Source of the DNA: Brachybacterium alimentarium
Lineage (GTDB): Bacteria; Actinomycetota; Actinomycetes; Actinomycetales; Dermabacteraceae
Assembly: GCF_002332425.1 (NCBI RefSeq)
Contig: NZ_NRGS01000025.1
Span: forward strand, 62,001 to 126,000
Length of the DNA stretch: 64,000 nucleotides
Direction of reading: 5' to 3'
The notes beneath the pieces are model-generated. The model was not told where the DNA came from. It made no database searches and saw only the letters and a list, made by a program, of their open reading frames with translations. Shown piece after piece: positions 54,126 through 63,867 of this stretch (position 1 is its first letter; each line of letters begins with the position of its first letter). The translations under genes and the position numbers were made by a program.

Positions 54126-54183
54126 ATCGGAGGACTGTGGGAGGAACGCTCACAACCTGATCCGAGCAGATTCGAGGAGAACC

Positions 54184-55497
54184 GTGCCGACCATCAGTGA
54201 CCTGCGTGTGCATGACGTCCGCTTCCCGACCTCACGGGACCTGGACGGATCAGACGCCATGAACCCGGACCCGGACTACTCGGCCGCCTACGTCGAACTG
54301 CTCACCAGCGACGGTGAGACGGGCGAGGGCCTCGTGTTCACCATCGGCCGGGGCAACGATGTGCAGTGCGCGGCGATCGAGGCGCTCGCCGGCCATGTCG
54401 TGGGCCGGGACGTCGATGCCCTGCTCTCGGGGTTGGGCGACTTCTCCCGCGAACTCGTCGGCGATTCCCAGCTGCGCTGGCTCGGTCCGGAGAAGGGCGT
54501 CATGCACATGGCGATCGGCGCCGTGGTCAACGCTGCGTGGGACCTTCGTGCGCGCCGTGAGGGCAAGCCGCTCTGGCTGCTGCTGGCAGAGCTCGCCCCG
54601 GAGCAGATCGTCGACCTGGTCGACTTCCGCTACCTGTCCGACGCGCTCACCCGGGACGAGGCGCTCGAGATCCTGCGACGCACGGAGCCCGGGAAGTCGC
54701 AGCGCATCGCCGCTCTGCAGGCCGACGGCGTCCCGGCCTACACGACCACCCCGGGATGGCTCGGCTACAGCGACGAGAAGCTCATCCGGCTGCTGCGCGA
54801 GGCACGCGACGAAGGCTTCGACATGGTCAAGCTGAAGGTCGGCGCCGACGTCGAGGACGATGCGCGACGCATGCGGATCGCCCGCGAGACGATGGGGGAG
54901 GGCTACCCGATCGCGATGGATGCGAATCAGCGCTGGGATGTCGCGGACGCCGTGGCCTGGCTCGAGCGGCTGGCTCCCTACGATCCGGCGTGGATCGAGG
55001 AGCCCACCAGCCCCGATGATGTGCTGGCCCACGCCGCGATCCGTCGGGCGATCGCCCCGTTGCGGGTGGCCACCGGGGAGCAGATGCAGAACCGCATCAT
55101 CGCCAAGCAGCTCCTGCAGGCCGGAGCTCTCGACGTGCTCCAGCTCGACGCCTCCCGGGTCGGAGGGGTCAACGAGAACATCGCGATCCTGCTGCTGGCC
55201 GCGAAGTTCGACATCCCCGTCTGCCCGCATGCGGGTGGAGTGGGCCTGTGCGAGCTCGTCCAGCACTACGCGTTCTTCGATGCCGCCGCCGTCGCCGGAC
55301 CGCGCTCGGACCGCTACATCGAGTACGTGCACCACCTCCACGAGCACTTCGAGGATCCCGTCGTGATCGACCAGGGTTCCTACGCCGCACCCACGAATCC
55401 CGGTTCGGGAGCGCGAATGCACGAGCGCTCCGTCCAGGAGCACCTGTTCCCGCAGGGCGACGTCTGGAAGGATCTGAGCGATGCCGACGCCTCCTGA
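54184..55497 (+). CDS. fucD: L-fuconate dehydratase
   Basis: 437 aa enolase-superfamily enzyme making 2-keto-3-deoxy-L-fuconate. The N-terminal cap starts [20 protein letters not shown]. Catalytic KLK is at 216-218, metal ligands Asp246 (DANQRW) and the IEEP Glu near 272, and the catalytic His in [12 protein letters not shown] near 349. The length and text closely match fuconate dehydratases. It starts at GTG after GAGGAGAACC. It overlaps the next gene by 17 bases. Confidence 0.92.
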   Translation: MPTISDLRVHDVRFPTSRDLDGSDAMNPDPDYSAAYVELLTSDGETGEGLVFTIGRGNDVQCAAIEALAGHVVGRDVDALLSGLGDFSRELVGDSQLRWLGPEKGVMHMAIGAVVNAAWDLRARREGKPLWLLLAELAPEQIVDLVDFRYLSDALTRDEALEILRRTEPGKSQRIAALQADGVPAYTTTPGWLGYSDEKLIRLLREARDEGFDMVKLKVGADVEDDARRMRIARETMGEGYPIAMDANQRWDVADAVAWLERLAPYDPAWIEEPTSPDDVLAHAAIRRAIAPLRVATGEQMQNRIIAKQLLQAGALDVLQLDASRVGGVNENIAILLLAAKFDIPVCPHAGGVGLCELVQHYAFFDAAAVAGPRSDRYIEYVHHLHEHFEDPVVIDQGSYAAPTNPGSGARMHERSVQEHLFPQGDVWKDLSDADAS

Positions 55498-56527
55498 CAC
55501 CGCCTCCGCCGGCCCCGCCGGTCCCACTGATCCCGCCGGTCCCACTGACCCCTCTGGCCTCTCCGGTGCTGCGGCGCCGGATGCGCCTGCGCGTCGTCGG
55601 CGCAACCCGTTGCCGGAGCTCGGCTTCGGAGCTGCTCAGCTCGGCAACCTCTACCGCGTCACCACCGACGACGAGGCGCGCGGCGCCGTCGACGCGGCGT
55701 GGGAGGGCGGGATCCGGATGTTCGACACCGCGCCGCACTACGGCATCGGGACCAGCGAGCGGCGCCTCGGGGCTCTCCTCGCGGACCGTCCCCGGGAGGA
55801 GTATGTGCTCTCGACCAAGGTGGGGCGGCTGCTCGTGCCCGGCCCCGGTGACGGCGACGACATGGAGCATGAGTTCGCCGTTCCGGACGATCACATCCGG
55901 GTGTGGGACATGAGCGGTCAAGGGATCCGGCGCAGCCACGCGGAGTCCCTCGAGCGGCTCGGCCTGGACCGGGTTGACATCCTGTATCTGCACGACCCGG
56001 AGGAGGGCCCCACCGAGCAGGCGTTCGCGGAGGCCCTGCCCACTCTGGCCGCGATGCGGGAGGAGGGCCTGATCAGCCGCATCGGCGTCGGCTCCAAGGA
56101 CGTGGACGTCCTCACCCGCGCCGTGCGCACCGGCCTGGTGGACGTGGTCATGGTCTCCGGTCGCTACACCCTGCTCGAGCAGCCCGCCGCGGAGCAGCTG
56201 CTGCCCGCCTGCCTGGACCATGAGGTGGAGGTGGTCGCGGTATCCGTCTTCAACTCCGGGATCCTCTCCCGGCCCACGGTGCCGGACCGCGCGAAGTACG
56301 AGTACGGCGACGCGCCCGTCGATCTCCTGCAGCGTGCTCGCGAGCTGGCCGCGCTCGCCGTGCGCTACGGCGTCGAGCTCCCCGAGCTGGCGATCCGCTA
56401 CCCGCTGCGGCACCCCGCGATCTCCTCCGTCGTGCTCGGGATGCGCACCGCCGATCAGGTGCGCCAGAACATCGAGCGCTGCCTGCGGGAGATCCCCGAG
56501 GAGATCTGGGAGCAGATCGATGCGTGA
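55481..56527 (+). CDS. Aldo/keto reductase, probable L-fucose dehydrogenase
   Basis: 348 aa. Residues 1-45 are Pro/Ala/Gly-rich low complexity, then the barrel starts [16 protein letters not shown]. The catalytic tetrad is seen as Asp and Tyr in [10 protein letters not shown], Lys in LSTKVGRLL and His in YLHDPEEG. It fits the D-threo-aldose/L-fucose 1-dehydrogenase group, which makes L-fuconolactone. The ATG lies inside fucD (17-base overlap) and the stop inside the next gene. Confidence 0.85.
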   Translation: MPTPPDTASAGPAGPTDPAGPTDPSGLSGAAAPDAPARRRRNPLPELGFGAAQLGNLYRVTTDDEARGAVDAAWEGGIRMFDTAPHYGIGTSERRLGALLADRPREEYVLSTKVGRLLVPGPGDGDDMEHEFAVPDDHIRVWDMSGQGIRRSHAESLERLGLDRVDILYLHDPEEGPTEQAFAEALPTLAAMREEGLISRIGVGSKDVDVLTRAVRTGLVDVVMVSGRYTLLEQPAAEQLLPACLDHEVEVVAVSVFNSGILSRPTVPDRAKYEYGDAPVDLLQRARELAALAVRYGVELPELAIRYPLRHPAISSVVLGMRTADQVRQNIERCLREIPEEIWEQIDA

Positions 56528-57410
56528 GGTCCGCACGGATGCCCACCTGCACCTGTGGGATCTCGCCGGAGGCGGTTACGGCTGGCTCGCGGAAGCCCCC
56601 GAGGCTCTGCGACGGAACGCCCGCTGGGACGCGGCTGCGCCTCAGCTCGACGCACTCGGGGTGGAGCGCGTGGTGCTCGTGCAGGCCGACGACACCCGGG
56701 CGGACACCCTCGCGATGCAGGAAGCGGCCACCGCGATCGAATCGAGCGCCAGGAGCAGGCCCGGGGCTACGGGAGTGCAGTGCGTGGACGTGGTCGCGTG
56801 GCTGCCCTTGGCCGATCCCGGTGAGTGCGCGCGCCTGCTCGGGGACGGTACGGCGATGGCCCACGTCGTGGGCGTGCGCCAGCTGATCCACGACGATCCG
56901 GATCCCGGCGTCCTGGATCGCGCCGAGGTGCGCGAGAGCCTCGGCCTGCTCGCCGCCAGGGGCCTCCCGCTCGACGTCCCGGACGCCTTCCCCCGGCATC
57001 TCGACCAGGCCGCGCGCGTCGCGGCGGAGGTGGAGGGCCTGGTGGTGGTGCTGGACCACCTGGGGAAGCCACCGCTGGGGGACGTCGCCGAGATGCAGGA
57101 GTGGGAGCGGTCCCTGCGGGGCGTCGCGGCGCAGAAGGGCACGGTCGCCAAGATCTCCGGCCTCTCGACCAGTGGCCGGGGCTTCGCAGCGTCCGGCGCA
57201 CTGCGCACCGCCCTCGACCTCGCCCTCGAGGTGTTCGGGCCGGAACGCCTGATGTTCGGCAGCGATTGGCCGATCGCGCCCACGCCCTTCGACCTGGGAT
57301 CGGGGACCGGGCCGCTGCTCGAGCTGCTGGGGGAGCTGCCGTCCGAGGATCGTGCCGAGATCATGCACGGCACCGCGCAGCGGGTCTACCGGCGGCTCTC
57401 GACCGCCTGA
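56520..57410 (+). CDS. Amidohydrolase, probable L-fuconolactonase
   Basis: 296 aa TIM-barrel hydrolase of the amidohydrolase-2 family. Metal-site text is DAHLHLWDLAGGGYGWL at the start, VLDHLGKPP in the middle and MFGSDWPIAP near the end. In this operon it should open L-fuconolactone to L-fuconate, between the dehydrogenase and FucD steps. It overlaps the reductase gene by eight bases. Confidence 0.88.
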   Translation: MREVRTDAHLHLWDLAGGGYGWLAEAPEALRRNARWDAAAPQLDALGVERVVLVQADDTRADTLAMQEAATAIESSARSRPGATGVQCVDVVAWLPLADPGECARLLGDGTAMAHVVGVRQLIHDDPDPGVLDRAEVRESLGLLAARGLPLDVPDAFPRHLDQAARVAAEVEGLVVVLDHLGKPPLGDVAEMQEWERSLRGVAAQKGTVAKISGLSTSGRGFAASGALRTALDLALEVFGPERLMFGSDWPIAPTPFDLGSGTGPLLELLGELPSEDRAEIMHGTAQRVYRRLSTA

Positions 57411-57443
57411 TCCCGCGCTGATCCCGCGCGGGGCGGGCCCCGC

Positions 57444-58136
57444 TCAGCCGGCCGAGAGCCCCTTCTGGATCCAGCTCTCGACCCCGCCGATATGGGCAGC
57501 GGCATGCACACGCGCCAGATCCGCCCGACCGGCGCGCAGCGCGTCGAGGATGCGACGGTGCTCGGCGAGCGTCGCCTGCACCGCGGAGTCCTCCGTGAGC
57601 CCGCGCCATACCCGGGCGCGGGCGGTGGCGCTCGCGAGCCCTTCGAGCATCGAGGCGAGGTAGGCGTTGGGGCACCGGCTCGTGATGAGCTGATGGAAGT
57701 CGATGTCTGCCTGGACGAGATCCTCGACCGAGGAGTGGTCCGAGAGGTCGACCATGAGCTGCTCGAGCCGCTCGAAGTCATGGTCGCTGAGGTGCGGGCA
57801 GGCCTGCTCGACAGCAGTGGGCTCCAGCAGGCGGCGCACCTCGAGGATCTGTCCCTCACCCGATCCCTGATGCAGGTCCAGGATGAATCCCAGCGACTCC
57901 ACCAGCAGGCTCGGGGCGAGGGAGGTGACATAGGTGCCATCGCCCTGGCGCACGTCCAGCACACGGATCACGGAGAGGGCCTTGACGGCCTCGCGCAGGG
58001 AGTTGCGGCTCACGCCGATCCGCTCGGCGAGCTCCTTCTCCGGCGGCAGACGGTCCGACGGACCGAGTTCGCCGTCGATGATCATCTGCTTGATCGCATC
58101 GATCGCACGGTCCGTCACAGCATGCGGTGCTGGCAT
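57444..58136 (-). CDS. FadR/GntR family regulator (FCD domain)
   Basis: 230 aa. The winged helix is in the first 75 residues (LPPEKELAERIGVSRNSLREAVKAL, GDGTYVT). The FCD effector domain has the metal-binding pattern with Asp/His in ADIDFHQLI and His in AEHRRIL and AAHIGGVE. It converges on the fucose operon, and members often sense sugar acids, so control of fucD is likely. The ATG at 58136 is preceded by GAGGAGTGGG; longer frames lack support. Confidence 0.9.
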   Translation of the reverse strand: MPAPHAVTDRAIDAIKQMIIDGELGPSDRLPPEKELAERIGVSRNSLREAVKALSVIRVLDVRQGDGTYVTSLAPSLLVESLGFILDLHQGSGEGQILEVRRLLEPTAVEQACPHLSDHDFERLEQLMVDLSDHSSVEDLVQADIDFHQLITSRCPNAYLASMLEGLASATARARVWRGLTEDSAVQATLAEHRRILDALRAGRADLARVHAAAHIGGVESWIQKGLSAG

Positions 58137-58319
58137 CGTGTCCCACTCCTCGCCGGACCGGCGTACGTGCCGGTCACGCATCGGTTCGATGCTAGTCGAA
58201 GTGGGCTGCACCCGGGAGTCGAACGGGCGTGCCCGCCCACGGCGGGCCGGTTCTCGCGAACCGCAGAGCGGGGGAAGCACGACGGGCCCGTCCGGGAACC
58301 TTGACCGTGCGGGTTCGTC

Positions 58320-58360
58320 GGGGATCTGCCGGGATCTGCCGGGATCTGCGGGGATCCGCG
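58320..58360. repeat. Tandem decamers GGGATCTGCC
   Basis: About four head-to-tail units of GGGATCTGCC/GGGATCCGCG lie in the 420-base gap between the FadR-type gene and clpC. Apart from these repeats and a -10-like TAGTCT shortly before clpC, I see nothing coding in the gap. Confidence 0.7.
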
Positions 58361-58556
58361 GGAGCCCTGTGCAGGGGCAGCGCCCGGCAGACCGCTGGGC
58401 GCGCTCGCCGTCAGCTCCCCGTGCCGCACCCCATTCCGCACCTCATGTCGCGCCCGCCTGTCCCGCCCGCCCGTCACGCCCGCGGCGAACAGGCGCGGCT
58501 TCCGCGCCGAATCCGCGTAGTCTCGAGCCATCACCACCACCGGACGGGGGAGGACC

Positions 58557-61139
58557 ATGTTCGAACGCTTCACCGATCGCGCCCGTCGCGTCGTCGTCCT
58601 GGCCCAGGACGAAGCACGGCTGCTGAATCACAACTACATCGGCACCGAGCACATCCTGCTGGGACTCATCCACGAGGCCGAAGGAGTCGGCGCCAAGGCG
58701 CTCGAAGCCCTCGGCGTGACCCTCGATGCCGTGCGCGAGCAGGTTCGCGACATCATCGGCGAGGGCAACCAGACCCCCAGCGGCCACATCCCCTTCACGC
58801 CCCGTGCGAAGAAGGTGCTGGAGCTGAGCCTGCGCGAAGCGCTGCAGCTGGGACACAACTACATCGGCACCGAGCACATCCTGCTGGGCCTGCTGCGCGA
58901 GGGCGAGGGCACTGCGGTCAAGGTGCTCTCCCGCCTCAAGGCCGAGCCGTCGGCCGTGCGGCAGGAGGTCATCGAGCGCCTCTCCGGCTACCAGGGCAAG
59001 GAGCCGGCCACCGCCGGCGGCCCCTCCGAGGGTCAGCCCGCCGGATCGCTCGTGCTGGACCAGTTCGGCCGCAACCTCACGCAGGCCGCCCGTGACGGCA
59101 ACCTCGACCCGGTCATCGGGCGCGAGCACGAGGCCGAGCGGGTCATGCAGGTGCTCAGCCGCCGCACCAAGAACAACCCGGTGCTGATCGGCGAGCCCGG
59201 CGTGGGCAAGAGCGCCGTCGTCGAGGGCCTCGCCCAGTCCGTCGTGGCCGGGGACGTCCCCGAGACGCTCAAGGACAAGCAGATCTACACCCTCGACCTC
59301 GGTTCCCTGGTGGCGGGCTCCCGCTACCGCGGTGACTTCGAGGAGCGCCTGAAGAAGGTGCTCAAGGAGATCCGCACCCGCGGCGACATCATCCTGTTCA
59401 TCGACGAGATCCACACCCTCGTGGGTGCGGGTGCCGCCGAGGGGGCGATCGATGCCGCGAGCATCCTCAAGCCGATGCTGGCCCGCGGCGAGCTGCAGAC
59501 CATCGGCGCGACCACTCTCGAGGAGTACCGCAAGCACATCGAGAAGGACGCCGCGCTCGAGCGCCGCTTCCAGCCGATCCAGGTGGATCAGCCGTCGGTC
59601 GCGCACACGGTCGAGATCCTCAAGGGCCTGCGCGACCGCTACGAGGCGCACCACAAGGTGACGATCACGGATGCCGCCCTGGTGGCCGCCGCGAACCTCG
59701 CGGACCGCTACGTCAACGATCGTTTCCTGCCGGACAAGGCGATCGACCTGATCGACGAGGCCGGTGCGCGCCTGCGCATCCGCCGTCTCACCGCGCCGCC
59801 CGAGCTCAAGGAGTTCGACACGCGCATCGAGGAGACGCGGAAGAAGAAGGAAGAGGCGATCGACGGCCAGGACTTCGAGCTCGCCGCCTCCCTGCGCGAC
59901 GAGGAGCAGCAGCTCAAGTCCGAGCGCGACGAGAAGGAGAAGGCCTGGCGCCATGGCGAGAACGACGCGGTGACCACGGTCTCCGAAGAGGTCATCGCCG
60001 AGGTGCTCGCCGCCTCCACCGGCATCCCGATCGTGAAGCTCACCGAGGAGGAGTCCTCGCGGCTGCTCAACATGGAGGACGAGCTCCACAAGCGCGTCAT
60101 CGGTCAGCACGAGGCCATCAAGGCGCTCTCGCAGGCGATCCGGCGCACCCGCGCGGGGCTCAAGGATCCCAAGCGCCCGGGCGGCTCGTTCATCTTCGCC
60201 GGGTCCACCGGCGTCGGCAAGACGCTGCTGGCCAAGGCGCTGGCGGAGTTCCTCTTCGGCGACGAGGAGTCGCTCATCCAGCTGGACATGTCCGAGTTCG
60301 GCGAGAAGCACACCGCCTCGCGGCTGTTCGGCTCGCCTCCCGGCTATGTCGGCTACGACGAGGGCGGACAGCTCACCGAGAAGGTGCGTCGCAAGCCGTT
60401 CTCCGTGGTCCTGTTCGACGAGGTGGAGAAGGCCCATGTGGACATCTTCAACTCGCTGCTGCAGATCCTCGAGGACGGTCGGCTCACGGATTCCCAGGGT
60501 CGCATCGTCGACTTCAAGAACACCGTGATCATCATGACCACCAACCTCGGCACCCGCGACATCGCCAAGGGCGTGTCCCTGGGCTTCAGCGCCGGGGGTG
60601 ACCTCTCCACCGACTACGAGCGGATGAAGGCGAAGGTCCACGAGGAGCTCAAGCAGCACTTCAAGCCCGAGTTCCTCAACCGCGTCGATGACGTGGTCGT
60701 GTTCCCGCAGCTCTCGCGCTCGGAGATCGTCGAGATCGTCGACCTGGAGGTGGGCAAGCTCGGCAAGCGTCTGCAGGACAAGGACATGTCGATCGAGCTC
60801 GCACCGGCCGCGAAGAGCGTCGTCGCGGAGAAGGGCTTCGACCCGGTCCTGGGCGCTCGTCCGCTGCGTCGTACGATCCAGCGCGACATCGAGGACGTCC
60901 TGTCGGAGAAGATCCTCTTCGGCCAGGTCCACGTGGGCGACACGATCCTCGTGGACGCGGAGGGCGAGGGCCTGCTCGGCGAGTTGACCTTCAGCCGCCG
61001 TACGCCCGACGGCACGGTCGAGCCGATCAGCGAGAACATCGATCTCGAGTCGGTCACCCAGGCTCGGTCGGAGGAGCTCACGCATCCTGATGCCCCGGTG
61101 GAACCGGGCACGGACAGTGCGGAGGCCAGTACCTCCTGA
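58557..61139 (+). CDS. clpC: ATP-dependent Clp protease ATPase subunit ClpC
   Basis: 860 aa AAA+ unfoldase feeding ClpP. Two Clp-N repeats are visible near residues 22 and 97 ([13 protein letters not shown], twice). The first ATPase has GEPGVGKS near 214 and [20 protein letters not shown]-like coiled part lies near 425-455. The second ATPase has GSTGVGKT near 551 and [11 protein letters not shown]. The C-terminal tail is acidic. GGGGGAGG precedes the ATG. A good terminator follows. Confidence 0.97.
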   Translation: MFERFTDRARRVVVLAQDEARLLNHNYIGTEHILLGLIHEAEGVGAKALEALGVTLDAVREQVRDIIGEGNQTPSGHIPFTPRAKKVLELSLREALQLGHNYIGTEHILLGLLREGEGTAVKVLSRLKAEPSAVRQEVIERLSGYQGKEPATAGGPSEGQPAGSLVLDQFGRNLTQAARDGNLDPVIGREHEAERVMQVLSRRTKNNPVLIGEPGVGKSAVVEGLAQSVVAGDVPETLKDKQIYTLDLGSLVAGSRYRGDFEERLKKVLKEIRTRGDIILFIDEIHTLVGAGAAEGAIDAASILKPMLARGELQTIGATTLEEYRKHIEKDAALERRFQPIQVDQPSVAHTVEILKGLRDRYEAHHKVTITDAALVAAANLADRYVNDRFLPDKAIDLIDEAGARLRIRRLTAPPELKEFDTRIEETRKKKEEAIDGQDFELAASLRDEEQQLKSERDEKEKAWRHGENDAVTTVSEEVIAEVLAASTGIPIVKLTEEESSRLLNMEDELHKRVIGQHEAIKALSQAIRRTRAGLKDPKRPGGSFIFAGSTGVGKTLLAKALAEFLFGDEESLIQLDMSEFGEKHTASRLFGSPPGYVGYDEGGQLTEKVRRKPFSVVLFDEVEKAHVDIFNSLLQILEDGRLTDSQGRIVDFKNTVIIMTTNLGTRDIAKGVSLGFSAGGDLSTDYERMKAKVHEELKQHFKPEFLNRVDDVVVFPQLSRSEIVEIVDLEVGKLGKRLQDKDMSIELAPAAKSVVAEKGFDPVLGARPLRRTIQRDIEDVLSEKILFGQVHVGDTILVDAEGEGLLGELTFSRRTPDGTVEPISENIDLESVTQARSEELTHPDAPVEPGTDSAEASTS

Positions 61140-61145
61140 TCGGTG

Positions 61146-61178
61146 AGGGCCGGTCCCGCGTCACGCGGGGCCGGCCCT
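61146..61178 (+). terminator. clpC terminator
   Basis: 15-base arms AGGGCCGGTCCCGCG and CGCGGGGCCGGCCCT (one G.U) with a 3-base loop are followed by TTT. It lies seven bases after the clpC stop. The remaining gap to 61451 holds a 12-base direct repeat GAGCAGCAGATC (61381, 61396) and no gene. Confidence 0.75.
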
Positions 61179-61451
61179 TTCCGCGTGCGGGGCGGTCAGG
61201 GCGGCCGCGGGGGCCGCCCTCACCGCCGGTCGGCGAACCTGGCGACGGTCGGCGGCGACCTGTCCTGGGCTGGCGCGGCACGTGTCAACAGGTCTCGGCA
61301 CCGCACCGGCATCCTGGATCGTCCCCGGCGGCCTGGCGACGCGGAGCTGACGGCCGTGGGCAGCACCGCACGATCACCATGAGCAGCAGATCCACGAGCA
61401 GCAGATCGCTCTGAGAGCTGATCTCGACATCGATGAGGAAGGAACCCACGA

Positions 61452-62333
61452 ATGGGCGAATTCATCGACTGGATGCTGTCCTTGTCCGGGCAGGTCGAGG
61501 ACTGGATCCTGGTCGTCGCCGACGCCTGGTGGGTCTACCTCGTCATCTACGGGCTGTCCGCACTGGACGGCTTCTTCCCGACGGCTCCGAGCGAGTCGAC
61601 GATCGTGTCGCTCTCCTCCCTGTGGTCCTCCTCCGGCCGGCCCTACCTCCTCCTGATCGGTCTCGCGGCATGGATCGGGGCCTGGACCGGGGACAACATC
61701 GGCTACTGGCTCGGGAGCAAGATCGGCTGGGAGCGCTTCCGGTTCCTGCGTGAGGGCAAGGGGCGCACGGCGGTCGAAGCCGCTGAGCGTGGCTTGCAGC
61801 GACGCGCGCTGCTCTTCCTCATGACCGCCAGGTACATCCCCTTCGGACGCACGGCCGTCAACCTCGTCGCCGGGGCGGTGCACTTCCCGCATGCCAAGTT
61901 CTGGCCGCGCTCCCTGCTGTCGACCTTCGTGTGGGCCGTGTACTCCTGCGCGATCGGTGCCATCGCCGGTGCCTGGTTCGGTGAGCACAACCTGCTGGCG
62001 ATCACGGTCGCGCTCGTCGCCGCCGTGGTGCTCGCGCTGATCGCCGAGCGCGTGATCAACGCCGTCCACCGCACGCTGGACCGCCGCGCCGAGGCCCTTG
62101 GAGAGATCGTCCCGGACCGGGACGAGGACGAGCCCCTCTCCGGACCGGAGGGGCCGACGGCCCAGGCCGCCCACGCCGCCGCGGCGCAGGACTCGCAGGA
62201 CTTCGCCTCCCAGGTTCCGCAGGACTCCGCCTCGCAGGTCCCGCTGGATTCCACCGGTCCGCGGGCGAGCGGGACGCCAGAGCTCGCAGATCCAGAACCC
62301 GTCACCGCACAAGGACAGGACAGTCCCGCATGA
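61452..62333 (+). CDS. DedA family membrane protein
   Basis: 293 aa. The DedA/SNARE-associated fold is seen in the segments GLSALDGFFPTAPSE, WIGAWTGDNIGYWLGSKIG and RYIPFGRTAVNLVAGAVH, followed by hydrophobic helices to about residue 205. Members help flip lipids such as undecaprenyl phosphate. The last 80 residues are a polar tail with repeats (ASQVPQDSASQVPLDS). It overlaps the acetyltransferase gene by four bases. Confidence 0.9.
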   Translation: MGEFIDWMLSLSGQVEDWILVVADAWWVYLVIYGLSALDGFFPTAPSESTIVSLSSLWSSSGRPYLLLIGLAAWIGAWTGDNIGYWLGSKIGWERFRFLREGKGRTAVEAAERGLQRRALLFLMTARYIPFGRTAVNLVAGAVHFPHAKFWPRSLLSTFVWAVYSCAIGAIAGAWFGEHNLLAITVALVAAVVLALIAERVINAVHRTLDRRAEALGEIVPDRDEDEPLSGPEGPTAQAAHAAAAQDSQDFASQVPQDSASQVPLDSTGPRASGTPELADPEPVTAQGQDSPA

Positions 62334-62839
62334 CCATCAGCATCCGCCCGGCGCTTCCCGCTGACGTACGAGCCATCAACGCGCTCGTCGAGCCGATGAC
62401 GCACACCGGGATCCTGCTCGGCAAGGATCTCGTGTCGTACTACGAGGCGGTGCAGGAGTTCCTCGTCGCCGTGGACGACAGCGGGGAGGTGGTCGGTTGC
62501 GGCGCCCTCCACGTGATGTGGGAGGACCTCGCCGAGGTGCGCACCCTGGCGGTGCACGACAGCCAGCGCAGCACCGGACTGGGGCACCGCATGCTCGTCG
62601 CGCTGCTGGAGCGCGCCACGCAGCTCGGGCTCAGCCGCGTCTTCTGTCTCACCTTCGAGGTCGAATTCTTCGCCCGTCATGGCTTCGAAGTGATGGCCGA
62701 GGTGGTCGAGCCCGAGATCTACAACCAGCTCCTGCGCTCTCCGGACGAAGGCATCGCGGAGTTCCTCGACTTGGCTCGCGTCAAGCCCAACACTCTCGGC
62801 AACACCCGCATGATCTGGACGCTGCCGAGCGGGGACTGA
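62330..62839 (+). CDS. argA: Amino-acid N-acetyltransferase (N-acetylglutamate synthase, short type)
   Basis: 169 aa GNAT protein, first step of arginine synthesis. GNAT features: VVGCGALHVMWEDLAEVRTLAVH, acetyl-CoA loop RSTGLGHRM and ARHGFEVM. It resembles the short Rv2747-type enzyme rather than the long ArgA. Other arg genes are not in the window. Start and stop are both clear; the ATG overlaps the DedA stop. Confidence 0.88.
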   Translation: MTISIRPALPADVRAINALVEPMTHTGILLGKDLVSYYEAVQEFLVAVDDSGEVVGCGALHVMWEDLAEVRTLAVHDSQRSTGLGHRMLVALLERATQLGLSRVFCLTFEVEFFARHGFEVMAEVVEPEIYNQLLRSPDEGIAEFLDLARVKPNTLGNTRMIWTLPSGD

Positions 62840-62896
62840 CAGGCTCCCGGATCGGCGCTGCAGCGACCGGAACACCCCGTCGTCGGAACCCGTGGG

Positions 62897-63766
62897 TCAG
62901 GGGAGGCGCAGTCCCTCCTCGGTCCGCGCGGCGAGCCCGTCGGCCACGAGGGACGTCATGCAGCGCTCCACGCGGGGCCGGTCCTCGGGATCCAGCGCGA
63001 GCAGATCCTTGGTCGGCGCCTCGCCGTCGCGGCGCAGGGCCGCCATGATCTGACCGCGCATCTGACGGTCGGTGCCCTCGAAGGTCTGGCGACGTCGGGT
63101 GTCGACGGGAGCGGCCGGGCTGCCGCCGGCGACCCAGGCGCACCCGTTCTCGGCCAGGGGGCATTGCGCGCAGCGAGGGGAACGAGCAGTGCACACGAGA
63201 GCCCCGAGCTCCATGACCGCCTGGTTCCAGGCGACCGATCGCTCACGCTCGGCCGGCAGGCTGCGCGTGGCCAGCGCGCGCTCCGCCGCCGAGTAGGAGC
63301 GGGCGGGCAGGGCGACGCCTTCGACGCTCCGGGCGAGGACGCGCCGGATGTTGGTGTCCACCACGACGGCACGGTCATGGTGGGCGAACGCGGTGATGGC
63401 AGCGGCCGTGTACTCGCCGATGCCGGGCAGGGCGCGCAGAGCGTCGAGCCCGCGAGGGACCGTTCCCCCATGCTCGCGCACGATCGTTCTCGCGCACTCC
63501 TGCAACCGCAATGCGCGGCGCGGATATCCCAGCCGGTCCCAGCAGCGCAGGACCTCCGAGGTCGGGGCGTCTGCGAGATCCGCGGGGGTGGGCCACTGCC
63601 GCATCCACTCCGTCCACCGGGGGAGCACCCGCGAGACTGGGGTCTGCTGCAGCATCACCTCGGAGACCAGCACGGCCCAGGCGGAGGTGTCCTCATGACG
63701 CCAGGGGAGATCGCGGCCGTGGTGGGCGAACCACTCGATCACCGTCTCCACGCTGAGGTCAGACAC
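62897..63766 (-). CDS. mutY: A/G-specific adenine glycosylase
   Basis: 289 aa from the chosen GTG. It removes adenine mispaired with 8-oxoguanine. Catalytic Glu is in SEVMLQQTPVSRV, the helix-hairpin-helix is LPGIGEYTAAAI with Asp in VVDTNIRRVL, and the iron-sulfur cysteines are CTARSPRCAQC...C (x6, x2, x6 spacing). The open frame extends to an ATG at 63862, but those 32 codons would run through a perfect 15-bp hairpin and lack family similarity, so I prefer the later start. The C-terminal NUDIX-like region is short. Confidence 0.9.
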   Translation of the reverse strand: MSDLSVETVIEWFAHHGRDLPWRHEDTSAWAVLVSEVMLQQTPVSRVLPRWTEWMRQWPTPADLADAPTSEVLRCWDRLGYPRRALRLQECARTIVREHGGTVPRGLDALRALPGIGEYTAAAITAFAHHDRAVVVDTNIRRVLARSVEGVALPARSYSAAERALATRSLPAERERSVAWNQAVMELGALVCTARSPRCAQCPLAENGCAWVAGGSPAAPVDTRRRQTFEGTDRQMRGQIMAALRRDGEAPTKDLLALDPEDRPRVERCMTSLVADGLAARTEEGLRLP

Positions 63767-63796
63767 CTGATCTGTCGGAGGTGTCTGCTCCTGAGC

Positions 63797-63832
63797 ACTG
63801 CGGGGCGGGACCTCTCGGTCCCGCCCCGCAGT
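63797..63832 (-). terminator. Terminator hairpin between mscL and mutY
   Basis: Perfect 15-base arms ACTGCGGGGCGGGAC/GTCCCGCCCCGCAGT with a 6-base loop, 35 bases past the stop of the upstream minus-strand gene. It overlaps the long form of the mutY frame, which argues that mutY starts after it. Confidence 0.65.
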
Positions 63833-63867
63833 GAGGAGAGGTGGTGCCGGGGCACCATTCATGTCGT

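Noticed and set aside
58200-58245. tRNA-like T-arm text (TTCGACTCC on the minus strand)
   Set aside because: The five bases either side cannot pair as a T stem, and no anticodon or acceptor arm can be built around it.
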